Source: SLST01 sp046538735
GTDB lineage: Bacteria > Spirochaetota > Spirochaetia > DSM-27196 > SLST01
Assembly: GCA_046538735.1 (NCBI GenBank)
Contig: JBKHII010000002.1
Location: 62,001-126,000, forward strand
Length of the DNA stretch: 64,000 bases
Direction of reading: 5' to 3'
Part shown: positions 8,525 through 16,885 of the stretch, in pieces
Layout of the letters: the number at the start of each line of letters is the position of its first letter
How positions within the stretch are numbered: position 1 is the stretch's first letter
Notes under the pieces: model-generated
Seen by the model: the letters and a program-made list of their open reading frames with translations, nothing else
Told to the model about the DNA's origin: nothing
Databases searched by the model: none
Made by a program: the position numbers and the translations under genes

Positions 8525-9505
8525 TCACTCCACGGAGAGCGCGTCTCGAACGTTGTCGGCCACCGCGTCGCCGACCCACTCCGTCCAGACGTCGTCGCGG
8601 TTCTCGAGGAACCACAACGCTGCCTCCTGCGCATCCTCGGCCTCGGTACTCAGGATGTTGAGGAACTCGTTGTTGACCTCAACGCTCGTATGGTAGTTCG
8701 CGAGGAACTCGGCGACTTCCGGCATCTCCTCGTAACTCTCCGCGTTCATCAGAACGTCAACATCCGCTGCCGGGAACTCGCTGCCTTCGAGTCGAACCAT
8801 ATCCAGCTGATACATGATCGCCGTCGGCGCCCAGTAGTACCCGACCCATGGCTCTCCCTGCTCGTACGCCCCGCGCATGGAAGCGGCGAGCGACGCGCCG
8901 GAGCCGGGCAGGAAGGCCGTGTAGTACTCGTACAGGCCGTGCTCTTCCATCAGTTCTTCGCTGATCTGCGTCGCGAGCCATCCCGGAGGACCGACGAGAA
9001 TTCGACCCATCCCGGGATTTTCGGGATCCGGAAAGAGATCGGCGTACTCGGGAAGGTCGTCGATCGAGCGGAGATCGGGAGCGGATGCCTCGATACCGCG
9101 TTCCGGATCGCCCTCGAGCATGTAGCGCGGAATCCACCATCCTTGAGGACCGTCCGGAAGGTTCTCGCCCAGATTGACGATCGTTCCGTCCTCGAGCTGC
9201 TCGGCGTACGCCTCAGGGTAGTTCGAATGCCAGGACTCCATCATGACGTCCACATCGCCGGAGGCCACACCGTTGAAGAGCGGGACCGTGTCTCCGGGCA
9301 CGTAGTCGGCGACGTAGTCGCCGTAGCCGTTCTCGAGAATGAATGCTGCGATCCGGTTGTGCACGAGGATGCTATCCCACGACGCGTCTGCGAAAACGAC
9401 CGTGGTGACATCCTCGCCCGCCTCGCCCTGACAACCGGCAAAGAACAGCGCCAGTACCAGAAGCGAGACGACCACCGGAATCCGTGCTCCCATGATAGGT
9501 TTCAT
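8525..9505 (-). CDS. Glycine betaine-type ABC transporter substrate-binding lipoprotein (OpuAC/ProX type)
   Basis: 326 aa. The signal peptide ends in LFFAGC (lipobox), so the protein is lipid-anchored. The mature chain starts with acidic residues and continues VVFADASWDSILVHNRIAAF, MESWHSNYPEAYAEQLEDG and PEYADLFPDP, all recognisable from the OpuAC superfamily. Tryptophans (W60-region, QGWWIPRYM) are suitable for an aromatic cage around a quaternary amine. First gene of the operon, preceded by an AAGGAG ribosome binding site and a sigma70-like promoter at 9535-9563. The strongly acidic mature protein would suit a saline niche (inference). Confidence 0.9.
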   Translation of the reverse strand: MKPIMGARIPVVVSLLVLALFFAGCQGEAGEDVTTVVFADASWDSILVHNRIAAFILENGYGDYVADYVPGDTVPLFNGVASGDVDVMMESWHSNYPEAYAEQLEDGTIVNLGENLPDGPQGWWIPRYMLEGDPERGIEASAPDLRSIDDLPEYADLFPDPENPGMGRILVGPPGWLATQISEELMEEHGLYEYYTAFLPGSGASLAASMRGAYEQGEPWVGYYWAPTAIMYQLDMVRLEGSEFPAADVDVLMNAESYEEMPEVAEFLANYHTSVEVNNEFLNILSTEAEDAQEAALWFLENRDDVWTEWVGDAVADNVRDALSVE

Positions 9506-9534
9506 CGATGACTCCTTGAGCTGTGATCTTTTGG

Positions 9535-9563
9535 ACCATATGGAAATAAGGGTGTCCCGTCAA
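9535..9563 (-). promoter_or_regulatory. Promoter of the glycine betaine transporter operon
   Basis: Reading the minus strand: TTGACG (9563-9558), 17 bp spacer, TATGGT (9540-9535). A leader of about 25 nt containing AAGGAG precedes the start at 9505, so unlike several other promoters in the window this one makes a normal leadered mRNA. Confidence 0.65.
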
Positions 9564-9723
9564 CTGCGGTAGCTGCCGAGAGTCACGAGGAGCGCGGGTC
9601 AAGCGATGATGCGATTATTAAATAATTAGCAGGAAGAGGTTTATATGATCGGTGTCCGGATGTTGTCATATGGAGGCCACGAAAGATAACGAGCCGAAAT
9701 ATTTGAACACAAATTTTGATAGA
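9564..9723. other. AT-rich intergenic stretch without a gene
   Basis: The gap between the glycine betaine operon promoter and the terminator hairpin is markedly AT-rich around 9608-9630 and 9690-9722 compared with the rest of the window. No open frame with coding character is seen on either strand. It could be a promoter or UP-element area, or a remnant of foreign DNA. Confidence 0.4.
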
Positions 9724-9766
9724 TGTCACGAACGGCGGTTCCGTGTGGCGCCCAACGTTCGTGACA
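9724..9766 (-). terminator. Perfect 11-bp inverted repeat after the FMN reductase gene
   Basis: TGTCACGAACG (9724-9734) and CGTTCGTGACA (9756-9766) are exact reverse complements with a 21-nt loop. The hairpin begins 3 nt after the stop codon at 9769. The following minus-strand sequence is AT-rich but not a clean U-tract. Most simply a transcription terminator or mRNA 3' stabiliser; a protein-binding palindrome is the alternative. Confidence 0.6.
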
Positions 9767-9768
9767 GA

Positions 9769-10359
9769 TCACGAGCGCAGCGCGCCCGCGAGCCGGGTCC
9801 GGTAGTCGCGAACTCGCGCGTGGTCCCGTCCGAGTGCACCGGGCCCGAAGTAGCCGCGAAACCGCACGGTGCACGCGAGACCCACGCCGAGCGCCTCCAG
9901 TGGACGCGTGAGCGCCTCGGAGGCGAAGCCGAGGTCGTGATCGCTCAGTTGCTCGCCGGTCACGGCGGTGACGGCTCGGATTCCACGATCGGCGATGCGC
10001 GATGACCACCGGTGACGGTCTGCGGGATCGAAGTCGTAGAAGCAGTAGAGACGATCGATGAACGCCTTCATCCAGCTCGTGACGTTGTAGTTGTAGACGG
10101 GTGAGGCGAGGACCCAGACCTCCGCGGCGAGCAGGCGCGGGTACCACGGCGTCAGGTCGTCGTCCAGTCCGGTGCACACCCCGTCGCGACGGCACCGCTC
10201 ACACGCGATGCACGAGCCGAAATCGATCGCGGAGAGCTGCAAGCGCCGGGTTCGGTATCCGAGCTCGGTCAGGGTCTCCCCGGCGACGCCGAGCGCGAAC
10301 GCGGTATTGCCGTGAGTTCTCGGGCTCCCCGAGACGAGTACTGCCGACCGTTCGTTCAT
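9769..10359 (-). CDS. NADPH-dependent FMN reductase / iron-sulfur flavoprotein-like protein
   Basis: 196 aa. The N-terminal VLVSGSPRTHGNTAFALG is the FMN-phosphate binding loop of the flavodoxin-like NADPH-dependent FMN reductase family. It is followed by a cysteine cluster CIACERCRRDGVC and DDLTPWYPRLLAAEVWVLASPVYNYNVTSWMKAFIDR, typical of the multimeric flavodoxin WrbA/isf-like branch. It may transfer electrons between NAD(P)H and quinones or Fe-S partners. The ATG (10357-10359) overlaps the stop of the upstream HAD fragment as ATGA, so the two are translationally coupled. A long perfect hairpin follows the gene. Confidence 0.85.
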   Translation of the reverse strand: MNERSAVLVSGSPRTHGNTAFALGVAGETLTELGYRTRRLQLSAIDFGSCIACERCRRDGVCTGLDDDLTPWYPRLLAAEVWVLASPVYNYNVTSWMKAFIDRLYCFYDFDPADRHRWSSRIADRGIRAVTAVTGEQLSDHDLGFASEALTRPLEALGVGLACTVRFRGYFGPGALGRDHARVRDYRTRLAGALRS

Positions 10360-10892
10360 GGCTCTACCATAGCACGGGGTGCGCCGATCAGGTCGGTGCG
10401 CCACAGGTCACGAGTGACGCCTGTGACGAGTACAGTCGTCATCCCGGCTTCTCCGGCGTCGCGCAGCTCCTCGCTGCCCCCGTCCCCCACGAACGCACCC
10501 TCCTCGGCACGCACCCCCAGCCGTTCGAGACAGAGCTCGTAGATCTCGGGATCGGGCTTCGCGCATCCAACGTCGCACGAGAAGACGGCCTCGTGAAAGT
10601 ACTCGGACGCCGGGCTCTCGTCCCACCGGGCGGCTTCCGTCACGTCGGCGTTGCTGACCAGCGCGAGGTGCTTCCCTGCTGCTCGCAACGCCCGAAGAAC
10701 CTCAAGGTTCTCCGGGGGAATGACGTCGTCCGCTACGGGGGATCGATGGCGTGAGCCATTCCGCGAACGATCGTGAGCGACGCCGCCCGCGTCGGCATCG
10801 TTCGGATCGTGCAGGTTCATCGGGTGGCAGTATCGCACGGAAGTGTGGTGCGCCGCAGCCCGGGCGACATCCCGGGGCACGGGAGGGAGCAA
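10356..10892 (-). pseudogene. HAD-superfamily hydrolase lacking its N-terminal half
   Basis: Up to 178 aa. The C-terminal two thirds are clearly HAD: LALVSNADVTEAARWDES (motif II Ser/Thr), VGCAKPDPEIYELCLERLGV (motif III Lys) and AFVGDGGSEELRDAGEAGMTTVLV (motif IV). The motif I DxDGT nucleophile and cap domain are absent. The 60 residues before VIPPENLEVLRAL are low-complexity His/Arg/Asp sequence without family character, and no other frame upstream supplies the missing part. Most likely a 5'-truncated gene kept in frame through coupling to the FMN reductase. A regulatory, catalytically dead HAD fragment is less likely. Confidence 0.6.
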
Positions 10893-10977
10893 CGCGATTC
10901 GTCATGACCGGTGGCTCCCATTCGGGTCCGGACGTATCTTGGTCCGGCGGAGTCCGGATCGGAAAGGGAGCCTTCAT

Positions 10978-11264
10978 GCGAAAACACGTGTACGTGTCAG
11001 TCACATGCCTCGGGATCGCGGCGCTGGCGATCGGGTGTGCCTCGAGTCCGTCCGACCCACCGAACCAACGCCGAGGCGCTCGCAACGCACACGTCGGGAC
11101 TGCCCGACCTGCCTCCCAACCTGGTGCGCGCGCTCGGGTGGCTTTCGGGTCAGGCCGACGATCCGTTCGCGAGCTCCGATCGGGCCGCGCTGGAGCAGTC
11201 TCTTGAGCAGGCGCGTCCTCCGGCCCCTACAAGCCGGTCTCTTCAATCAACCGGCGCATCATGA
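10978..11264 (+). pseudogene. Small lipoprotein gene with a probable frameshift
   Basis: ATG at 10978 with AAAGGGAG upstream opens MRKHVYVSVTCLGIAALAIGC, a complete lipoprotein signal peptide with lipobox. After about 30 residues (near 11065) the frame loses coding character, while the +1-shifted frame reads NAEALATHTSGLPDLPPNLV and continues acidic and protein-like to a stop at 11264. The end runs 38 bp into the 3' end of the opposite serine hydrolase gene, suggesting the C-terminus was replaced. Either a real decayed lipoprotein or an assembly indel. No family recognised. Confidence 0.5.
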
Positions 11265-12438
11265 GCCAGAGATTCAGCACCCGGAGATTGATCGCCGGAG
11301 ACGAGTTCATGAGCACGACGAGACCGGTACGCCTGACGGGATTGAACATCGCCACCGTGAAGACCCCGGGGTCACCTCCGGTGTGGCCGAGCACCTCGCC
11401 GTCCGGAGCGTAGAGACCAAGATCACCGAGGGGATCCGGATGCCAGGTGAGCGGCGTGCCGCCTCCGGGTGATCCGCCTCCGAGCATGAGATGCACGGTC
11501 TCCGGTTCGAGGATTCGATTGCCGTGCAGCGCACCGCCGTTCAACATCGCGATCAGGAACGCCGCGTAGTCCTCGGCCGTCGCTCGAAGCGTGCCGTCCG
11601 GGTAGGTCGCGAACGAGTAGAACGGCAGCCGCTCGGATCGGCCCTCGTAGGGAACCGCGAGGCGATCGAGATCGGTGTCCGCGAGCATCCAGGTAGCGGA
11701 ATCCATGCCGAGAGGTTCGAAGATGTTCTCACGGCAGTAGTCGGGAAACGAGTCTCGCGATACGACTTCCACGATGTACCCAAGCAGGGCGTAGCCCACG
11801 TTCGAGTAGGCGCGCGCGGTTCCCGGCGCGGTGTCGGCGAAGTTGGCGCCGTCTGCGTACCAGCGACCGCCTTCCGTCAGGAAGCCTCGAGCGACCTCTT
11901 CGAGGGTGACCGGAGAATCGCCTCCCCCGGAGCCGATCGTGTAGAGCGATTCGTACGGCTCCGACTGCTCGCTGATGCTCGAGCTGTGCGTCAGGAGCAT
12001 GCGGATGGTGATTGGTACATCGGGATGCTCGGGGTGGACGATCGCGAACGGAAGCACCGTGGAGATGTCCTGATCGAGCCCCACGAGTCCGCGCTCCGCG
12101 AGCTGCATCACCGCGGTGCCGGTAACGGTCTTTGAAACGGACGCGAGCTGGAATCGCGTCTCCGCGGTGACCGGCCGTTCGTGTTCCACGTCGGCATAGC
12201 CGAATGAAGACGTCCACGCGATCTCCTCGCCTGACGTCATGACGATCGCCGCGCCCGGTACGCCGGCCCGCGCGAGCTTGGTCCGGACGAACTCGGCGGT
12301 GTCCGCCTGGTTACGGAAGCTGACGGTTGCCAGGAGCACAGCCGCGGCGACCACGACAGCAACTCCAAGAACGATCAGCGCGATTCGGACGATCCGCGCC
12401 CAGAGCGGTCGCCCGCCTTGTCCGGAAGGCAGTCTCAT
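11227..12438 (-). CDS. Membrane-anchored serine hydrolase, class C beta-lactamase-like
   Basis: 403 aa. Residues about 12-38 are a single hydrophobic anchor after a basic N-terminus. The catalytic domain has the penicillin-recognising signatures: SxxK as ASVSKTVTG, YxN as YSNVGYALLGY, and the HTGG box as LGHTGGDPGVF. Members include esterases, D-aminopeptidases and class C beta-lactamases; the activity here cannot be told from sequence. The start has GAGGAG 8 nt upstream. It stands alone between a decayed lipoprotein and an alpha/beta hydrolase. Confidence 0.88.
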   Translation of the reverse strand: MRLPSGQGGRPLWARIVRIALIVLGVAVVVAAAVLLATVSFRNQADTAEFVRTKLARAGVPGAAIVMTSGEEIAWTSSFGYADVEHERPVTAETRFQLASVSKTVTGTAVMQLAERGLVGLDQDISTVLPFAIVHPEHPDVPITIRMLLTHSSSISEQSEPYESLYTIGSGGGDSPVTLEEVARGFLTEGGRWYADGANFADTAPGTARAYSNVGYALLGYIVEVVSRDSFPDYCRENIFEPLGMDSATWMLADTDLDRLAVPYEGRSERLPFYSFATYPDGTLRATAEDYAAFLIAMLNGGALHGNRILEPETVHLMLGGGSPGGGTPLTWHPDPLGDLGLYAPDGEVLGHTGGDPGVFTVAMFNPVRRTGLVVLMNSSPAINLRVLNLWLMMRRLIEETGL

Positions 12439-12465
12439 TCGGTTCTTCTCCTCTCTAGAGCGCGG

Positions 12466-13287
12466 TCATCCTACCAGGAACCCGCGAAGGTCGGACGGAT
12501 AGGACGGGTGGGAAGCCGCATTCGCATGGCCTCGTCCCGGATAGAGAATGAGCCGAGATCCGGGGATAAGCGCCGCGGTCTTCTCCTGTAGATCCTTCGG
12601 AAAGCAGAGGTCCGCGTCGCCTCCGATCACTACCACCGGATCGCGAACGGAGCCGAGGTCGGCTTCGGCATCGTGAAGCCTGCACGCCTCGGCCTCGACG
12701 AGAACGTCCGATGCGAAGTGCTCGTGATGCTTCTCGGCCAGGATCGGGCTCATCGCGCGCATGAGAACACTCAGAAACATCCGGCGCACGCCCGGCGGGT
12801 AGAGATAGCCCATCACTGCGGCGTACGCGCGTCCGTGTCTGCCCGCCGCGAGGTGTGCGGCGAATTGCCGGTCGAGCTCCGCTGCGCGCGGATCGCCGCG
12901 ATACGCCGTGGAGAGGAGGACGAGTCGATCGGCGCAGCCGGGATGGTCGGCGGCGAGGTACTGCGCGATCATACCGCCCATCGACATACCGATCACCGCG
13001 TCCACGCGTCCTCCGAACTCCTCGGCGATGACGCGCGCGACATCGCCGGCCATCGCCCGCGTAGTGAAGCCCGGCGGTTGGCCGATGCGCCGGGTAACGA
13101 TCCAGACGGTGTACTCATCGCCGACCGGCACTGCGGGCTTGGAGTACATCGTGAACGACAGCCCACGAGGCGCATCGTTTCCCGGTCCACCGGCGAGCAT
13201 AAGCAGCGTGCGCGGGCCGTTGCCGAATCTCGCATACGGTATGCCCTGGGGAAAGATGCCGGTCGCTACGTTGCGAAGACGAGACAC
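12466..13287 (-). CDS. Alpha/beta-fold hydrolase
   Basis: 273 aa from a GTG (13285-13287) with GGAGG 7 nt upstream. The open frame extends to 13425 but the extension looks non-coding. Oxyanion loop LMLAGGPGNDAPRG, nucleophile elbow GMSMGG (Ser), acid near VIGGDADLCFPKDL, His in YPGRGHANA. It resembles the small cytosolic esterase/thioesterase-like alpha/beta hydrolases; no secretion signal. Substrate unknown. It lies 28 bp after the serine hydrolase start and on the same strand, but a ribosome binding site and spacing suggest separate units. Confidence 0.82.
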   Translation of the reverse strand: MSRLRNVATGIFPQGIPYARFGNGPRTLLMLAGGPGNDAPRGLSFTMYSKPAVPVGDEYTVWIVTRRIGQPPGFTTRAMAGDVARVIAEEFGGRVDAVIGMSMGGMIAQYLAADHPGCADRLVLLSTAYRGDPRAAELDRQFAAHLAAGRHGRAYAAVMGYLYPPGVRRMFLSVLMRAMSPILAEKHHEHFASDVLVEAEACRLHDAEADLGSVRDPVVVIGGDADLCFPKDLQEKTAALIPGSRLILYPGRGHANAASHPSYPSDLRGFLVG

Positions 13288-13346
13288 GCGATACCTCCAA
13301 TGTGAGCAACAGTCTACAGCGGGCCGGTCCGGGCAACCAGAGCGGC

Positions 13347-14426
13347 TTAGTACACCCCCGGAACAATCTTCCAAGGGACGCGGTCCTCGTACTCCTGCCA
13401 CAACGGACCGTACTTCTCGCGACACCGGCGGTCGTCATCCGTCTGGCGCGTGGCGAGCAGCAGCACGTAGTAGAGCGGATAGAGCCACGCGACGAGCACG
13501 CCGGGGTACCCGAGCGCAAGCGTCAGTCCGGTCGCCATCAGAACCTCACCGAGGTAGTTGATGTGGCGCGAGAGGCCCCAGAATCCGCTGCAGAGAACTC
13601 GTCGCTCGCCGTCCGAGATGGCCTGCGGTTCGATCACTCCAAGAAAGGTCCGATCGGGGTCGCGCTTGAAGACGTACTTCTGCATGTTCGCTCCCCGAGC
13701 GAGGATCCACCCGGCGAGAAAGACGATCACGACCAAGGTGGCGGCAACGCCCCCCATCGCGGCCGGAGCTCGGTGTGCGACGGCCCAGAGCCCCACCGGA
13801 TAGAAGTAGGCGTAGAAGGTCAGACAGCCGAAGACGAGCTTGAAGCCCACACGCTCGGCGACGAGGTCGTACGTGTAGAGATGGACGTGCTCGAAGACCA
13901 GGTAGTCCACGAGAAACCAGAAGAAGAGGCCCGAATAGAGGAGGATCGGAAGCGACGGACCGTAGACGGTGATGTTGTGAGCGGCGAAGGAGAGGATGTT
14001 CAGCGCAAGCATCGTCGCGCCGGCGAGGTAGAGGAACATCTTCGCATCCACGCGTCCGCCGAAGAACTGCGGAGCGAACCGTCGGCCCAGAAAGAAGTCG
14101 GCCAGGGCATTGCGACGCACTCGCGGCGCACCGGCGACGATCAGCACGCTTGCGACTACGCCGAGGGTCGACGCTCCCGCGAGGCTCGCCCACCGGTTCC
14201 GATACAGCCAGTCGTACGGCACGACGCCCGACCGGCCGAGCAGCGCCCATCCGACGACGGCGACAAGCAGGACGAAGAAGCCGTTCAGCCGATAGGTGTA
14301 GGGCGTGCCGGTGGTCGGATCGGTCACGTAGCCCGGCACCGTTCTCGCCGGTATCGCGAGATGGAGCACGAGAATGAGCGCGTAGAGTATCCACGACGAG
14401 AAGAAGCCGAGCAGGCTTTCGTACAT
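13347..14426 (-). CDS. ERG4/ERG24-family sterol (C14/C24) reductase homologue
   Basis: 359 aa polytopic membrane protein with about eight to ten hydrophobic segments. The C-terminus carries the family fingerprint: GFWGLSRHINYLGEVLMATG, then DDRRCREKYGPLWQEYEDRV and PWKIVPGVY, which match the NADPH-dependent delta-14/C24 sterol reductases (pfam01222). In eukaryotes these reduce ring or side-chain double bonds of sterols. Bacterial homologues are scattered and mostly uncharacterised. No other sterol gene is visible here, so the natural substrate may be another polyprenoid or a dietary sterol. A GGGGGGACGG ribosome binding site precedes the ATG. Confidence 0.82.
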   Translation of the reverse strand: MYESLLGFFSSWILYALILVLHLAIPARTVPGYVTDPTTGTPYTYRLNGFFVLLVAVVGWALLGRSGVVPYDWLYRNRWASLAGASTLGVVASVLIVAGAPRVRRNALADFFLGRRFAPQFFGGRVDAKMFLYLAGATMLALNILSFAAHNITVYGPSLPILLYSGLFFWFLVDYLVFEHVHLYTYDLVAERVGFKLVFGCLTFYAYFYPVGLWAVAHRAPAAMGGVAATLVVIVFLAGWILARGANMQKYVFKRDPDRTFLGVIEPQAISDGERRVLCSGFWGLSRHINYLGEVLMATGLTLALGYPGVLVAWLYPLYYVLLLATRQTDDDRRCREKYGPLWQEYEDRVPWKIVPGVY

Positions 14427-14586
14427 GACCGTCCCCCCGAGCCGGCAGTATACGATACCTCAGGGCATCTGCGAAACGCCGGTCGCTCGCGGCTCAGCCG
14501 GACCGGGGTATTCGGACGACCCGATTCGTGCGACACTACGAGCATTCACGAACCGAATCCCCATCCATGCTCCAGAAGGATTTCCT

Positions 14587-15930
14587 ATGCATACGACCCG
14601 CCTCGATAGCGCCATGTCGGCGCTCAAGCACCTGGCCGAAGAGCTGCGGCTGGCGCTCCCGCTCGATAGTCTTCGCGAACAGATCAACAGACTCGGGTTT
14701 CCGAGACTCGGCCGGCCGAGTCTCCGAATCGGCCGCCGAACGGCGCGAGTACCGGTCATCCAGGGAGGCATGGGAGTCGGAATCTCGCTATCCGGCCTCG
14801 CTTCCGCGGTCGCGAATGCCGGCGGAATCGGCGTAATCGCCGCGAACGCGATCGGCCTCCTCGAGAGGGACTACTTCAGGGACGGCCGCGCGGCGAATCT
14901 TCGCGCGCTACGGCGCGAGATTCGCGAAGCGCGCCGGAAGTCGAAGGGAGTGATCGGCGTGAACATCATGGTCGCCGTAAACGACTTCCACGAGCTTCTG
15001 GACGTCGCGATCGAAGAACGCGTGGATCTCGTCCTCATGGGCGCCGGGCTGCCGGTGAAGAACATCCCGGTCGAGCGCATGCGCGCCGCGGGTGTGGCTG
15101 CCGTGCCGATCGTCAGCTCCGCGCGGGCGGTGGAGATGATCTTCCGCATGTGGAAGAAGCTTTACGACGACGTGCCCGATGCGGTCGTCTGCGAGGGCCC
15201 GAAGGCGGGGGGACACCTCGGATTCTCCGAGGAGCAGATCAACGATCCCGACCACGCGCTGGAAACGCTGATACCGCCGATCGTGGAAGCCGTTCGACCG
15301 TACGAGCAGGAGCTCGGTCGCAGGATTCCTGTAATCGCCGCAGGCGGCGTCTACGACGGCAGCGACGTCTTCAACATGGTCGAGATGGGCGCGGGCGGCG
15401 TTCAGATGGGCACGCGCTTCGTCGCTACCGACGAATGCGATGCCGACGATCGGTTCAAGCAGGCGTACGTGGAGTGCACCGAGGATCAGATCGGGATCAT
15501 CAAGAGCCCGGTGGGCATGCCCGGACGAGCGATCCGCAACGAGTTCATCGCGGCGGTGGAGCGGGGCGAGAGTCCCGACTTCCGCTGCGCGTGGCAGTGC
15601 CTGTCCAGCTGCAAAGCAGATGACGCCCGCTACTGCATCTCGCTTGCGCTCAACAATGCGCGGAAGGGAAGGCTCGAGCGGGGTTTCGTCTTCGCGGGAT
15701 CGAACGCACACCGGATCACGAAGATCGTGCCGGTGGCGGCGCTGGTAAGCGAGCTCGCCGACGGCTTCGCCCAACGAGCCCGCGAGGCGCTGTCTCAACG
15801 GCTGGACGCAATCGCGGACCGGATCAACGAGGCCCGCGATGCCGGCCGTGCGCACATCCGGCGCCGATACGACGAGCTTGTCGCCCGCATAGGTGATCTG
15901 AAGACAGCGCTCGTCGACGCGCGAGCTTGA
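14587..15930 (+). CDS. Nitronate monooxygenase / 2-nitropropane dioxygenase-like flavoprotein
   Basis: 447 aa from the ATG at 14587, which has AGAAGGA upstream; the longer open frame from 14425 is not supported. FMN-binding TIM-barrel: VIQGGMGVGISLSGLASAVANAGGIG near residues 58-83, GPKAGGHLGF, then VIAAGGVYDGSDV and GAGGVQMGTRFVAT. A cysteine-rich stretch CAWQCLSSCKADDARYC and a C-terminal amphipathic helical extension of about 60 residues are extra compared with the roughly 320-aa classical enzymes. This larger form is often annotated as enoyl reductase II-like (FabK relative), so nitronate activity is not certain. Confidence 0.85.
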   Translation: MHTTRLDSAMSALKHLAEELRLALPLDSLREQINRLGFPRLGRPSLRIGRRTARVPVIQGGMGVGISLSGLASAVANAGGIGVIAANAIGLLERDYFRDGRAANLRALRREIREARRKSKGVIGVNIMVAVNDFHELLDVAIEERVDLVLMGAGLPVKNIPVERMRAAGVAAVPIVSSARAVEMIFRMWKKLYDDVPDAVVCEGPKAGGHLGFSEEQINDPDHALETLIPPIVEAVRPYEQELGRRIPVIAAGGVYDGSDVFNMVEMGAGGVQMGTRFVATDECDADDRFKQAYVECTEDQIGIIKSPVGMPGRAIRNEFIAAVERGESPDFRCAWQCLSSCKADDARYCISLALNNARKGRLERGFVFAGSNAHRITKIVPVAALVSELADGFAQRAREALSQRLDAIADRINEARDAGRAHIRRRYDELVARIGDLKTALVDARA

Positions 15931-15950
15931 TCCCGCCGCGCCGCTTGTAG

Positions 15951-16002
15951 CACCGTCCCGGATTCCGGCTCTCGAGCTTCGCGCCAACGTGGAATCCGAG
16001 AC
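15951..16002. terminator. Bidirectional hairpin between convergent genes
   Basis: Arms 15951-15964 and 15989-16002 pair at 13 of 14 positions (a G-U wobble on the minus-strand transcript), with a 24-nt loop. It sits between the stop of the nitronate monooxygenase-like gene and the stop of phzF. No long T-tract on either side. Position and stability suggest termination for both genes. Confidence 0.6.
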
Positions 16003-16028
16003 GGCGTGAGAGCGCGGGATACCGCACG

Positions 16029-16817
16029 TCAGACACAGATCTCTCCGGTGAGGTAAAGCGCGGCTTCACCGGCGATCGTCACCCGCTCTCCCCGCGCCTC
16101 CAAGAAGAGCTCGCCGCCCCGAGCCGAAACCTGCCGAGCCTCCAACACCGTCTTGCCGAGCCGTTCGGACCAATACGGTACGAGCGTGCAGTGGGCCGAT
16201 CCGGTGACGGGGTCCTCCAGGATGCCGAGGTCGGGAGCGAAGAATCGGGAGACAAAGTCGACGTTGGTTCCCGGGGCGGTGATGATGATCCCGTTCTTCT
16301 CGCCTGCGAGCCCGGCAAGCGCGGCGCCGTCCGGTCGGTAGGCTCGCACCGCCTCCTCGTCCGGAAGGACCGCCATCCAGTCGCGCGAGCGGTAGAGCTC
16401 CAGCGGCCGGAGTCCCAGCGCATTCGTCGCCTCCTCGGTGATCGGCTGCGACGTTCCCGGCCGCGCCGGGAAATCCATCACGAGTCTCCGGTCCGCACGA
16501 GTGACGAAGAGCTCGCCCGCCCGGCGCGTCCGGAAGCGGATCTGCGCCGTGCGCGGGGCGAGCTCGTTGAACACGACCCAGGCGGAGGCGAGCGTAGGGT
16601 GTCCGGCAAGATCGATCTCGTGGGCGGGTGTGAACCACCGGATGTCGTAGTAGCCGTCGCGCGGAATCACGTACGCCGTTTCGGAGAGATTGTTTTCCTG
16701 CGCAATGCTCTGGAGCGTCTCGTCGTCAAGCCACGCCTTGAGCAGACAGACCGCCGCCGGGTTGCCGCCGAACACGCGCGTTGTGAACGCGTCCACCTGG
16801 TACATCGGAATCTTCAT
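16029..16817 (-). CDS. PhzF-family isomerase/epimerase
   Basis: 262 aa, normal family length. Two-lobed DapF-like fold; the catalytic Glu is in the conserved NNLSETAYV segment near residue 45. Other family signatures are YQVDAFTTRVFGGNPAAVCLL at the N-terminus, DLAGHPTLASAWV and EDPVTGSAHCTLVPYW. PhzF proper acts in phenazine synthesis, but no other phz gene is here, so this is one of the many orphan PhzF-like isomerases. GAGGAG ribosome binding site. Divergent from the MocR-type regulator at 16886, which is a plausible controller (inference from position only). Confidence 0.9.
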   Translation of the reverse strand: MKIPMYQVDAFTTRVFGGNPAAVCLLKAWLDDETLQSIAQENNLSETAYVIPRDGYYDIRWFTPAHEIDLAGHPTLASAWVVFNELAPRTAQIRFRTRRAGELFVTRADRRLVMDFPARPGTSQPITEEATNALGLRPLELYRSRDWMAVLPDEEAVRAYRPDGAALAGLAGEKNGIIITAPGTNVDFVSRFFAPDLGILEDPVTGSAHCTLVPYWSERLGKTVLEARQVSARGGELFLEARGERVTIAGEAALYLTGEICV

Positions 16818-16885
16818 GCTTGCTCCTCGACTCGATGGTACACCGTGCGATACGATGGTGACAGATACAGCAGGTAGGGAATCGC

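Noticed and set aside
16029..16817. Phenazine biosynthesis cluster
   Set aside because: Only a PhzF-like gene is present; PhzF-type isomerases are common without phenazine genes.
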